DNA of 19,347 nt from Saksenaea vasiformis B4078 (GCA_000697055.1 JNDT01001873.1:1-19347); one strand, 5' to 3'; shown: positions 1 through 8,732, numbered from the stretch's first letter. Made by a program: numbers and translations. Notes: generated from the sequence alone by a model not told the origin.

Positions 1-261
1 GCCATTCTTCTTTTTTTTTTCTACTGCTCCTTTCTCTTTTTCAGTGCTGTTCTTTATTTTAGTGCCGTTCTTTTTTGTTACCATTTTGTCTTCTTACAAT
101 AAACATTGCAATTATGCTAATTAACTTGAACAATGCGACTTCTGGAATGAGTTTGGCAATTATAGCGCACTCATGGCTGCCTGTCTTCTATATATTTTTG
201 CTTAATTTGTATGCCGAGATTGCGATGATTAATAGAACTTAGAACTCAATGAATCATGTTA
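1..261. other. Non-coding stretch at left edge
   Basis: I see no supported gene here. The first 100 bases are pyrimidine-rich with T runs. The rest is AT-rich, without an open frame that matches the transposase downstream. It presumably lies inside the CACTA-type element whose right end is at 3801, because no left terminus (CACTA-like) is visible in the window. It could equally be DNA inserted into that element. Confidence 0.4.
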
Positions 262-425
262 CGATCTCACATACGAATAAATGAACGAATACGAATATTC
301 TTAAAAATATTCGAATGAATACGAATATATTCTTCCTTTTGACGAACGAATATGAATATCCTACTAAATATTCGAATATATTCAAATATTCAGATGTTCA
401 AATATATTCGTTCATGCCGATCTCT
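262..425. repeat. Degenerate ATTCGAATA palindromic repeat (MITE-like)
   Basis: This stretch is built from reiterated, self-complementary GAATA/ATTCG words (for example TATTCGAATG and ATTCGAATATATTC). The left side (ATGAACGAATACGAATAT) and the reverse complement of the right side (ATGAACGAATATATTT) resemble each other, so the whole can fold back on itself. Transposase coding similarity begins directly after it, near 427, which suggests an insertion that removed or displaced upstream exons. I cannot define target duplications, so a simple tandem-repeat expansion is also possible. Confidence 0.45.
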
Positions 426-455
426 AGTCATACTCAATTTTGATCCATCTATCTG

Positions 456-511
456 GTAAGTAATTGGTCAATACAGCAAGCAAATTAATATAAACCTCAT
501 ACATTTCACAG
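456..511 (+). other. Intron in transposase pseudogene (56 nt)
   Basis: The donor is GTAAGT and the acceptor TTTCACAG. Splicing joins FDPSI, a split TGG codon and YENHNML, which fits the usual sequence before the LIPGP-like block of Tnp2 transposases. An in-frame TAG upstream at 424 is probably outside the exon. Confidence 0.6.
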
Positions 512-863
512 GTATGAAAACCACAACATGCTTCAATTGAGAATCACGCCTGGTCCCAGCAGCCTGAAGAATATCTGGACGTTCCTTGAACCAATGCTAT
601 GAGAACTCAAGCAATTGCAAAATGGTGGCATTACGGTGAAAAGAGTGGATGGTAGCAAATTCACAGCCAAGGTACACTTGCTTCTTGCGACTGGTGATAT
701 TCCTGCTGCAGCCAGTCTCTGCAACCATGCTGGTTTTTCTTCCACGTTTGGCTGTCGACAGTGCCTGATCAAAGGTAAAAAGATGTCAGGCATGTACTTT
801 GTTCCCGATTTGTCTGACACCCCTCCTATGCATTCTATTCCACAATTCAAAGATGGTGATGAG

Positions 864-937
864 GTATGTTGCATATTCTCTGCAAGTCTTCTGCAAGGTA
901 CTAATCGCGAATCTGTCATCTATTGCAATGCCATTAG
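864..937 (+). other. Intron in transposase pseudogene (74 nt)
   Basis: The donor is GTATGT and the acceptor CCATTAG, with TACTAAT, a near-canonical branch site, about 35 nt upstream of the acceptor. Phase-0 splicing joins FKDGDE to EHGIKAPVPF and leads in frame into GSMFFGLDEMHL. Confidence 0.7.
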
Positions 938-1419
938 GAACATGGTATCAAAGCTCCTGTCCCCTTTGCATTACTTCGCTCATTCACTGGCAGCATGTTT
1001 TTCGGTCTTGACGAGATGCATCTGTTAGGTCATGGGCTTGGGCGACTGTTGTGGAACATGCTGGCTAACGAGGGGAAGAAATTCAGTGACGATATCACAG
1101 ACAGAAACGGCAGGATCACCAAGAAATATCCTTTTGTGCTAAAGGAAGGATATACCCTACGAATGATTGGTCAAACGATTGAAAAATCAAGACAGTTCAT
1201 CCCTACTGCATTTCAAGGCAAATGGAACGATATAGCCACAAATACAGGCAACTATCATGCAGTTGATTGGCTCGATTTCTTGTTGTTTGCTGTGCCTACT
1301 GTGGTGGTAGAATGTTTGGACAATCCGACCACTCGCACTTTAGTGACAGGTCTTGCTATCGCCTGTCAGATCAGTCTCAAGTGGAGTTGTACAGACGATG
1401 ATCTAGATCTTATGCAAAG

Positions 1420-1473
1420 GTAAACATCAGCAAAAGTACAAGAGCGCGTCCCTCACCCTTCTGTTATATATAG
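1420..1473 (+). other. Intron in transposase pseudogene (54 nt)
   Basis: The donor is GTAAAC and the acceptor TATATATAG. Removing it avoids the TAA at 1421 and joins LDLMQ, a split Arg codon and YIYEWQSF in the frame that continues into the DUF4218-like block. Confidence 0.6.
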
Positions 1474-1935
1474 ATATATTTATGAGTGGCAATCGTTCCT
1501 TGTAACCAATCATGCCAATGGTCAAGGTACCCTTAAGCGTCCAGTGTTTACAATCACCCAGCACTATCTTTCTCACATCGCACCTACTATTTGCAATCTC
1601 GGCCCCCTCCATTCGTTTTCTGCATGCTGTTTGGAGAGAACTAATGGGCTCTACAAGAGAATGATTCGATCAATGTCTTCACCCAGAGCAAATGCAAGCA
1701 ACCTTCTTGTGCGTTTAGCAGCGTTTTGATTCCTCAAGCGGGTTCATCCACAACTGCAGGAATCTGTGCCATACGACGAGTGGTCATACCTATCTGCAAG
1801 GTCAGGATCTACTGAGCCACAGATATGGAGACCATATTACAGTGAAATCGAGCTGGATCAATTCAAGGAGGTTGCTGCAGTGTCTGGTCAAATGCTGCGT
1901 AAGGGGCTTGCAAGGTTCTGGATCCATGAAGGCAA

Positions 1936-2335
1936 TGTCATATAGGACGACTCATATTGATGTATAAGTCATATCGGTAATGACCGTAATGAAATAAACT
2001 CAGAGAGTCACCTATAATTAGTGCAGAACTGAGTATCTTGATCTGAGTAAAATTAAAGATCAGGTACATGAAATAACTCCGCTTGATCCAAGATTACAGC
2101 AGAAAAGAACAAGAAGAATATGACAGACAAGATAAGAGTATCAAGACACCCGAAAGGACATGTTTTATCCAACCATGACCTTTCTACAAGCTCCACTCTA
2201 ATTCTTGAATATAAATAGGATAGAAAATGATGTACTAGAACAAGATCCCTTTTTGATTGAACTTGACAATTAAAAAGAGTCTCAAAGGATTTTCTCGTCT
2301 GATTTTCCTATTTTTTGATCTATCCATTTATCACA
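1936..2335 (+). mobile_element. Solo LTR inserted in the transposase gene
   Basis: This is a 400-bp LTR beginning TGTCATAT and ending ATCACA (TG...CA). It is flanked by the perfect 5-bp duplication GGCAA (1931-1935 and 2336-2340). It carries a TATA box (TATAAATA, 2210-2217) and, downstream, an AAAGAGTCTCAAAGGATTTTC block. The TGTCATAT start and the AGTCTCAAAG block resemble the 531-bp LTRs elsewhere in the window, so it is probably a divergent relative in plus orientation. No internal retrotransposon sequence is present, as expected after LTR-LTR recombination. Confidence 0.88.
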
Positions 2336-2511
2336 GGCAAGTTTCTGTCAAGTGAAACTGTGAATAGCATTGCTCAGCAACTCTATCTGCATGTTCTCAT
2401 CACTGGTCATATGTGGAAAGACAGCTGCATCTATTCGAGCAAATTACATAATACACGCCATGGTTCCAACTGATGCAATTGTCTCGCACTATATGAATTC
2501 TCCAGAGTGAG

Positions 2512-2580
2512 GTATGTCAATTTTACTTCATATTTTCAAATTGACTTACAAGTTTGTGGCACTTTTCATTATAACCACAG
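2512..2580 (+). other. Intron in transposase pseudogene (69 nt)
   Basis: The donor is GTATGT and the acceptor ATAACCACAG. The length is a multiple of three and contains no stop, so the frame stays open without splicing. The encoded stretch (YVNFTSYFQIDLQV) breaks a coherent exon pair, SRVS and TSGRKHCKTF, so an intron is more likely. Confidence 0.55.
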
Positions 2581-2896
2581 TACTTCTGGTCGCAAACATT
2601 GCAAAACATTTCTTGGTGAGATGCAATTCTTCATTTATCACCAACACGAGGAAGACTGGTGCATCCTTGCTGTCATACGATTTTACAAGGACGTTAGACA
2701 ACAATGCAATCAGTTTCTGGTCCTTACAAAAAGCGCGACTGACAACAGAGTGTTGGTGGTCATTGATGTCGATGGGCTAAGAAGCATGACTGGGTTAATT
2801 CAAAGTATTCATTCAAACAACTGTTTCCATCTTGTTTGGCCATATGGGAAAATAGACCAAAAAATGAAGTTTGGCAATCCAGCCTCATTAGGCTAG

Positions 2897-3289
2897 TCAC
2901 AGAATTCTTTTTTTCTGCCCTTTTTACTTCTGTTTATTTCTTTTCTGCCCCCTTTTTTTGTTCCTTGCTCTTTGGTCTACCCTTGCTATCTCTTCATTTC
3001 TCTACCTCCAATTTGTATGCAATTAGCTTTTTCTTTCCTCTATATCATTTCTTTATTGTTTTTTTATATATATTATATATAAAGTGATTTCTCTTTTGCA
3101 GTTAATTACTGCCCAGCCATTTCAAGCAATTATAGTATAAAGAATGCTTTTAATAACTGCTGCATTTAGCTGAAACTATTACAATGTCGCCTTTGTAAAC
3201 TGTTCACAATCAGTAAAGTCAATGATGTCAAGAGATGAGGAAGACCTCAACAATGTATCCCACTGGCGAGATTCAGATTGCATAAAGAA
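2897..3289. other. Non-coding 3' part of CACTA element
   Basis: This follows the transposase stop. A long T/C-rich run (about 2905-3075) includes a TATATATATTATATATAAA segment near 3064-3082. The remaining 200 bases are ordinary AT-rich DNA. An apparent hydrophobic open frame within the pyrimidine tract (2836-3087) is explained by base composition. I see no gene. Confidence 0.5.
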
Positions 3290-3801
3290 ATAACTTTCAA
3301 GTAAAAGAGAATGGCTCTTTAGTAAATCAGTAAAAAGTAAATGGTACTTCTTTTATAAATGAACAAAGTGAGCACAACTTTGTTTTCAGAGTGAAAATTG
3401 AGTAAAAGCAGACTTTTTAATACATACTGAAAAAGAGGACACACTTTTCTATGAAGAAAAAAAGTGATGGAAGTAGACTGGACTTTTTAAAGTGAGTGAA
3501 AAGTTAAGTGAAAAGTAAGTAAAAGCGGAATTTTTTTTGGAATATACTCAAAAGAGAATGTACTTTTCTACTAAAAAAAAGTGAAAAAAAAGTGAACAGA
3601 CTTTTTTAGTAGTGACTTTATTTAAAAAAGTAGTTTTAGATAACTTAGTAAAAAAGTAGTGAAAGCTTTACTAAAAAAAGTAATTTTAGATGACATTAGT
3701 AAAAAAAAAAATAAAAAACTTCACTTTAAAAAGTAATTTTACTCAAATTTAGTAAAAAAAAAGTGATTTTACTTTAAAAAGTGAACTCTGTTCCTATAGT
3801 G
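3290..3801 (+). repeat. CACTA subterminal repeats and right terminus
   Basis: About 500 bp is dominated by short variants of AGTAAAAAAGTGA and its complement TCACTTTTTTACT, in both orientations. A longer repeat, TTTTAGATRAC(A)TTAGTAAAAAA, occurs twice (about 3633-3655 and 3681-3706). Arrays of short repeats just inside the termini are typical of CACTA elements, where they bind the element-encoded proteins. The terminus itself reads TTCCTATAGTG (3791-3801), the complement of a CACTA-type end. Confidence 0.68.
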
Positions 3802-5222
3802 CATGAAGGCATGTGATCTTCTACTCCATGAGTTCAATACTGCTAAAAAGTATATAGAAAAGTTTTTGCTTCTATGTATGAAGAAGTATCTACATTGTAA
3901 GGAATTTAGTAGTCATGGCAGTATTGTTTCTTCCCATGAAAGTCTCAATGTAAACTGTTCTTCAAATTCTGAGACCCTAGTTTTGCACTATAGTATGAAA
4001 CTCATGAACAGTTTAGCAAGTTCTGTGGTTCTGCATGATCTCTCTGTTCTTCAACTTGCCAGTAGTACTAAATGGAACATGAGAAAAAATGTTCATAAAT
4101 CAGCCTGTTCTTTTCTTCATGCTTTTACTGCTCAACTGGATGCATATGGAATGTCATACAATCAACACTGGAAATGATTGCTCAAGATCTGTTTGAATGA
4201 CTCTCAGAAAATATGGTTCAACACAAAACTTGCTCAGTAAAACTTGTCTTGGTCAGAAGCTCGGTCCATTCTTCTTGATAAATTTGACACACCAATCTTC
4301 CATTATTACAATCTCATTCAAACTTTCCACATGACTCAATGTTGTAATAAATCCCTGCCTGCTTATATTGAAAAGTTCCAAACTCAATACTTTGAATCTG
4401 GTTGTATCAAAAATGAGAACTTAGTGGCAGCATTCATGTCTTCCCTCTTGTCTACATATTGTGAATGTGCATGCTTTGTGGTAGCATCCCAGTTTGGTAT
4501 AGAGATACTGACTGACTTAGGAGGATGGTCGTGTCTCATCAGAACGTCCAAAAGTTTAGTAAATGCTGCGTGTTTGCACATCACACGTCATCTCTTTCAA
4601 ACGACCCCTTCTAAATAAAATGAGTGTGTCCTCTTTAGAAGCATTTATGCTATTGTACAGCAGTGATCATTTCAATCGATCATATTTCTTCAAACATCAG
4701 TGGCCGCTCAAACGTTGCATATTTATTCGTCATCTTTTGATTCAGAAAACGATCTCATATCTACAAACCTTCAGGACATCCGCCTTAAATAAAGTATGTA
4801 ATCTTGTCTTGGCTATGACCACAGATAATAAAAGACCAATGGATGAAGAGGACAACGCTATGTCATACTCAGTTCAAGCAAAAATAAACTATCAAGTTAA
4901 CAATAGTAAATATGAAAGATCTACACATGAAAGATCATTTAATTAAACTAAAGGTAACTATGTAAGTACCAAATTGAAAATGGATAAACCATGCATGTAC
5001 TGCCATAAGACCTGGTTCAAAGGTCATCATTGCCAAGAGTTCCTGGATGCCAAAACAAAAAAAGAATGCAATAACTTAGTGTCACATGCTGCCCATGTAG
5101 CAAATAATACAATCATTGACAGAAATGATCTGCTTTTCTATGGTAACAGCAATGAAAATGAACATGATGCAATGCAAGAAATCAACCTTGAAGCACTCAG
5201 TAAGCATCTGTTACAAATGTGA
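3802..5222 (+). pseudogene. gag: Chromovirus copy 1 Gag with zinc knuckle (pseudogene)
   Basis: This is a capsid/nucleocapsid-like Gag, collinear with copy 2 from the codon after the CACTA terminus (MKACDLLLHEFN here, METCDRLLHEFN there). The Gag core covers about 4070-4516 (KWNMRKNVHKSACSF, ESGCIKNENLVAAF) and resumes after the MITE at 4785 (NKVCNLVLAMT). The nucleocapsid motif at about 4986-5040 is C-x2-C-x7-H-H-C (CMYCHKTWFKGHHC). In-frame stops are TGA at 4175 (copy 2 has Arg), TAA at 4238, TAA at 4944 and TGA at 5220 (Arg in copy 2). Copy 2 has a TGA at the position equivalent to 4238, so that lesion may predate both copies or mark a mutation-prone codon. Confidence 0.85.
4520..4784 (+). 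mobile_element. 265-bp MITE, copy A (Harbinger-like candidate), in gag
   Basis: This 265-bp non-coding insertion is absent from copy 2 at the matching position. The target TTA is duplicated (4517-4519 and 4785-4787). The ends are imperfect inverted repeats, GGAGGATGGTC on the left and GGCGGATGTCC as the complement of the right. Removing the insertion and one TTA restores the gag frame (ILTDL then NKVCNLV). A 3-bp TTA duplication and GG-starting termini fit PIF/Harbinger MITEs. The same sequence lies inverted at 8125-8389. Confidence 0.85.
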
Positions 5223-5225
5223 TCT

Positions 5226-5657
5226 ATGACAAACAATGTAACTAAATCGCATTATATTCCTTTGACATTACAGAATGAACAATTGCAAGCTCTGATCAAT
5301 ACTGGCGCTGATTTTTCAGCCATAGATGTAGCAACCTGCCAAAGGCTATTGTTAAAAATAAAACCTGTACATGGCACCATAAGTTTAGCTGCGCATGGTC
5401 ATAGAACCAACAGAATGGGGCAAACTAGCATACTTAATTTAGAGTATGGTAGACATAAAATCAAACATGTATTTGAAGTAATGCAATTGTCTGAAGGAAC
5501 TGAAGTAAGTGTTGGCACAGATTTAATGCCTAAAATGGGCATTGCCTTAATGGGTTTAGTCGCATCATGGAGTACTCCCATAAGACAATGGCAAGATAAG
5601 ACAGTACAAGATAAATTAGTACTGAATGAGGCGCCTGTAGGCACCACAGAACAATGA
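5226..5657 (+). pseudogene. Chromovirus copy 1 aspartic protease domain (inactive)
   Basis: This is a retropepsin-like domain that would cleave the Gag-Pol polyprotein. It follows the zinc knuckle in the same frame, as in copy 2. The active-site block reads LINTGADFSAID where copy 2 has LVDTGADFLAID, so the catalytic Asp is Asn (AAT, 5298-5300). The rest (AHGHRTNRMGQT, VFEVMQLSEGTEVSVGTDLM) aligns closely with copy 2. A TGA stop at 5655 separates it from RT in the same frame. The loss of Asp predicts inactivity regardless of the stops. Confidence 0.87.
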
Positions 5658-5666
5658 AAAAGTTTT

Positions 5667-6515
5667 ATGAACAATATTAAGCCACTCTTAGATGCTAATA
5701 GTCACATCTCTAAAATGTCATTCTGCACAGTACCAGAATCTGTCATCCATTTAGACATGGAGGCCAGACAAACCACCTTCAGAAGACAATATCCTTTGCC
5801 TCATTCATTAACCATGTTGGTTGAAGATACCATACAACAATGGTTAGAAGACAAAACAATTGAACATGCTCCAGTAAACATGGCATGAAATAGTCCCATT
5901 ACTTTAGCTCTGAAAAAGGACATGAAGGACAATTATATGGGCAAAAGACCCTGCTTAGACCCTCGTCACATTAATAAGTTGCTTAAAGAGGACCAATATC
6001 CTTTACCATTGATCTGAGATATCTATTTCTAATTGAAAGGTGCGCGTGTGTTTAGCACATTAGATCTCAAAAGTGTTTTCCACCATTTTAAGATCGCTGA
6101 AAAAGATCAACATAAGACAATGTTCACTGCACCTAACAGCATCCAGTATATGTTCCATGGTTGTCCTTTTGGACTTAAGCCAATTTCTTCAAAATTCCAA
6201 CATGTAATGACATCTTTATTCTATGAATTACCATTTGTTACCACATTCATTAATGATGTAGTAGTGTTCTCTCCCTCTTTTGAAAAACATGTTCACCATG
6301 TCAAACAAGTAATCCAAATTCTGACAGATGTTAACTTGATTCTAAATCTGCAGAAATGTCACTTTGCCCAAAGCTGTGTATCTCTCTTAGGTTTCTGTAT
6401 CTCTTATAAAGGAATATCTTTAGACATGTATAAGGTTGCTAATGTTGAAGCGTGGCCTACTCCTAAAATTGGTAAAGACATCCAGCGCTTCTTAGGCATC
6501 ATCAATTATTTCTGA
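5667..6515 (+). pseudogene. Chromovirus copy 1 reverse transcriptase domain (inactive)
   Basis: This is a Ty3/Gypsy RT. Visible blocks are FCTVPESVIHLD at the connection, PCLDPRHINKLL, FSTLDLKSVFHHFKI (first catalytic Asp), CPFGLKPISSKFQ, and the YxDD-equivalent, which reads FINDVVVF instead of FVDDVVVF in copy 2. The first Asp of that pair is Asn (AAT, 6252-6254). Frame breaks are TGA at 5886 (Trp in copy 2), TGA at 6015 (Arg in copy 2), TAA at 6030 (Lys in copy 2) and TGA at 6513 in NYF*EH, where the family usually has Arg. Confidence 0.9.
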
Positions 6516-7082
6516 GAACATTTATTCAACATTTTTTGCCTCACTGTACTACTTGATGCTTTATGCAATGCTGACAAATTAAGCAAACTATGGACAGTTA
6601 AACATGATAAGGCCTTTAAGAATATCAAATTTGTTATTTCTAGAGTACCATTGTTGTCCTATCCCAATCTGGCACACCCATTTTGTGTTGCTACAGATGC
6701 TTCCAATGCAGATATTGGTACTGTGTTGTATTAAGAAATTAATGGTAAGACGAACTTTATTGCATTCATGGTACGATCTTTAAGCAAATCAGAATGCAAC
6801 TATTCTGTTATCCATAAAGAGCTCTTGGCTGTAATCTATGCTCTCTACAAATTCCATCCTTACTTACCTGCACATGCAGAAGGTACCAAATGCCATGATA
6901 ATTAACTGGTTGGATACATTATTGGACTATGATTTTGACATTGTCTACCTTCCAAGTATCCATAATGTCTTACTTGATCATTTGTTGCGCCTTTTCCCAG
7001 TGGAAAATGAGCTGGAGGGGGTAATGCCCATAGCAATAAAGCTGTAAACCTCAAGGAGCAACAGAAAAATAACTGTAAAGCA
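6516..7082 (+). pseudogene. Chromovirus copy 1 RNase H domain (deleted and frameshifted)
   Basis: The RNase H region is recognised by VATDASNADIG (catalytic Asp near 6696), SKSECNYSVIHKELLAVIYAL and, in another frame, NAMIINWLDTLLDYDFDIVYLP...DHLLRLFP. The join near 6865-6885 lacks the usual segment containing the TDH-type motif, so an internal deletion of roughly 25-30 residues with a frame change is likely. A TAA at 6732 replaces a probable Gln codon. A second frame change near 7030-7050 brings the coding sequence back to the integrase frame. Confidence 0.8.
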
Positions 7083-8124
7083 ATGGTTGAGGAGGACTAT
7101 ATGACTCCAGAAGAAATGGATCACAAAAAGGTACTTGAAGAAACGCACCTATTAGGTCATTTTGGTGCTGAATCCATTACCAAAACCATTAAGTTGAATG
7201 GCATGAACTGGTCAGGCATTCTACAAGATGCTGTTGAAACTGTGAAGCAGTGCAATCAATGCCAATAATTCAATATTGCAAAAAAAGATTTCCATCCATT
7301 AAGACCCATCTGTTCAACAATTCTCAGAGATCATTGGACAATTGATTTAGCTGGCCCATTCACTACCTCATTGATGAGAAACAACTACCTCCTTGTCTTA
7401 GTAGATGTTTGCACAAGATTCTGCATATTACGTCCAATTCCTAATAAGCAATCTGACATGATGATAAAAACGTTAGTTCAGATATTTTGTGACTTTGGAC
7501 TACCTCATATATTGCAGTCTGATAATGGCAAAGAGTTTGTCAATAGATTAATGAAACAATTCACAGATGCTGCAGGATTTGGTCATCACTTGACAACTCC
7601 ATATCATCCTTGAGGTAACAGCGTAGCTGAATGCTGGGTGCAAACGTCAGTACAAGCAATCAAGAAGAGCATAAAAGGTGCAACAAGAGAATGGGATATG
7701 TATATGCCGAGTGTGCAATTGGCAATGAATGTAAAAATATCCAAGTGTCATAACTCTGCTCCTTTCTCATTGATGTTCGCATGGAAGGTAAACTCATTTA
7801 AGGACTACTGCAATGAAGAACCTGTACTGAAAATGAGCCAGAAGGATCTTGAACAAAGGATCCAGCACATGGCTGACATTGTCTTTCCTGCAATTGCTGA
7901 ATGAACTAAAGTTGTAACAGATGTACAAAAAGGCAAGTTTGATAAAAAATATGTAATGGTAAACTTTCTTCAAAACAGCCACGTCATGATAAAAGCTTTG
8001 CAATCTGGTAAATTGGATCTGTTATATGAAGGACCATATATGGTTGATTGTGTAAATACTGGTGGCGCCTACACTCTACATGATGAAAAAGGAGAACTAT
8101 TATCCTGAGATTATCCTCTACAAG
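7083..8124 (+). pseudogene. Chromovirus copy 1 integrase (pseudogene)
   Basis: This is a retroviral-type integrase. The N-terminal HHCC zinc finger is visible: H-x3-H at 7146-7160 and C-x2-C at 7251-7262. The catalytic core has Asp in IDLAGPF (7344), Asp in LQSDNGKEF (7521) and Glu in SVAECW (7629). The last two are separated by 35 residues, the DD35E spacing, so the triad is intact. A GPY/F-type motif (LYEGPYMV) lies near 8020-8045. Stops are TAA at 7266 and TGA at 7611, 7902 and 8106. In PAIAE*T and LLS*DYPL the family typically has Arg. The frame continues beyond the MITE at 8125-8389 into the chromodomain. Confidence 0.9.
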
Positions 8125-8389
8125 GGCGGATGTCCTGAAGGTTTGTAGATATGAGATCGTTTTCTGAATCAAAAGATGATGAATAAATATGCAACGTTTG
8201 AGTGGCCGCTGATGTTCGAAGAAATATGATCAATTGAAATGATCACTGCTGTACAATAGCATAAACGCTTCTAAAGAGGACGTACTCATTTTATTTAGAA
8301 GGGGTCGTTTGAAAGAGATGACGTGTGATGTGCAAACATGCAGCATTTACTAAACTTTTGGACGTTCTGATGAGACATGACCATCCTCC
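8125..8389 (-). mobile_element. 265-bp MITE, copy B (inverted copy of 4520-4784)
   Basis: This is the reverse complement of the MITE at 4520-4784, with exactly the same length. By hand alignment it differs at 10 sites, all transitions, nine of them at CpG or its TpG/CpA products. The target AAG is duplicated (8122-8124 and 8390-8392). Excising it with one AAG rejoins the pol frame (DYPLQ then VLKLI). The target is not the TWA favoured by Harbinger elements, so superfamily assignment is tentative; the 3-bp duplication itself is clear. Confidence 0.87.
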
Positions 8390-8682
8390 AAGTACTCAAA
8401 TTAATCTTGCAAGATGAAGTAGTTCCCATTGAGAAAATTTATGAAATTGATAGTATTATTACCCACAAGAAAAATAAGAATAAATACTTGTATAAAGTGC
8501 GATGGAAAGGATATACTGAAAAGGATGATACTTGGAAACTGGCTGAACATTTCACTGATCCTAAAATGATCTCCATTTACTGGGATCACATAGCAGACAG
8601 TCTTACCTCAAAAGTGACTCCCTCACAAAAATGTAAAATTAATGCAAAAACTTCTAATGCTACTAAGCACACTAAATACTAA
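8390..8682 (+). pseudogene. Integrase C-terminal chromodomain of copy 1
   Basis: This is a chromodomain-like module at the end of pol, in frame with the integrase once the MITE is discounted. The pattern is VVPIEKIYEIDSII, then YLYKVRWKGYTEKDDTW, then AEHF and a final helix (PKMISIYWDHI), which matches the aromatic-cage fold of chromodomains. In chromoviruses this module guides integration towards modified histones, usually H3K9-methylated heterochromatin. A basic tail ends at a TAA (8680-8682). No stops are present in this stretch. Confidence 0.9.
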
Positions 8683-8713
8683 TCATTGTATGTGCATATA
8701 TCAACCAGCTAAA

Positions 8714-8728
8714 GAGCCTGGAGGGGGG
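8714..8728 (+). promoter_or_regulatory. Polypurine tract of chromovirus copy 1
   Basis: A GAGCCTGGAGGGGGG run stands 31 bases after the pol stop, in the position of a plus-strand primer. It is followed after TAAT by an LTR whose promoter signals point the other way, so the LTR this tract once served has been lost or replaced. Confidence 0.65.
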
Positions 8729-8732
8729 TAAT

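Larger units (their letters stand above)
427..2896 (+). pseudogene. Tnp2-like (CACTA) transposase pseudogene
   Basis: The product is a decayed DDE transposase of the CACTA/EnSpm superfamily, probably Tnp2 (Transposase_21) type with a DUF4218-like C-terminal part. Recognisable blocks are NMLQLRITPGP and WTFLEPML near 525-600, KVHLLLATGDIPA with a Cys pair (FGCRQCLIKG) at 668-775, FFGLDEMHLLGHG near 998-1036, and HYLSHIAPTICNLGPLHSFS...ERTNGLYKR at 1560-1660. An acidic, aromatic C-terminal region ends at a TAG (2894-2896). Four short introns must be removed to keep frame. In-frame TGA codons stand at 600, 1727 and 2471, and a solo LTR interrupts the frame at 1936-2335. Removing the LTR and one target copy reconnects the frame exactly (HEGK then FLSSE). 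Upstream exons are missing beyond the repeat at 262-425. Family assignment is by recognised motif patterns, not by a database search. Confidence 0.75.
1..3801 (+). mobile_element. CACTA/EnSpm-like DNA transposon, right part (left end outside window)
   Basis: Three features support a CACTA-type element. There is a Tnp2-like transposase pseudogene (427-2896). A repeat-rich subterminal zone follows it (about 3290-3790). The right terminus reads, on the opposite strand, CACTATAGGAACAGAG, starting exactly at 3801. Similarity between chromovirus copies 1 and 2 begins immediately after this terminus (3802/3803 onward), so the boundary is fixed independently: the transposon is inserted in the gag of copy 1. 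The left terminus and the rest of that gag must lie left of the window. CACTA elements make 3-bp target duplications; the expected right copy here is CAT (3802-3804), which I cannot check. A solo LTR is nested inside. Confidence 0.72.
3802..8732 (+). mobile_element. Ty3/Gypsy chromovirus copy 1, 5' truncated and degraded
   Basis: The element encodes Gag, protease, RT, RNase H and integrase in plus-strand order, with a C-terminal chromodomain, which defines a chromovirus. The 5' LTR and Gag N-terminus are absent because the CACTA transposon separates them from this part. Two MITEs interrupt it (4520-4784 and 8125-8389). There are at least nine in-frame TGA and five TAA codons, plus shifts in the RNase H region. 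A purine tract ends at 8728, but the LTR that follows is in the opposite orientation, so the element's own 3' LTR is not recognisable. Confidence 0.9.

Noticed and set aside
2836..3087. Hydrophobic open frame resembling a membrane protein
   Set aside because: It is produced by a T/C-rich tract (many Phe, Leu and Ser codons), overlaps the transposase end and has no homology-like pattern.
3290..3801. CRISPR-like or satellite array
   Set aside because: The repeats are very short, degenerate and in both orientations without regular spacers; they fit the subterminal zone of the adjacent CACTA element.
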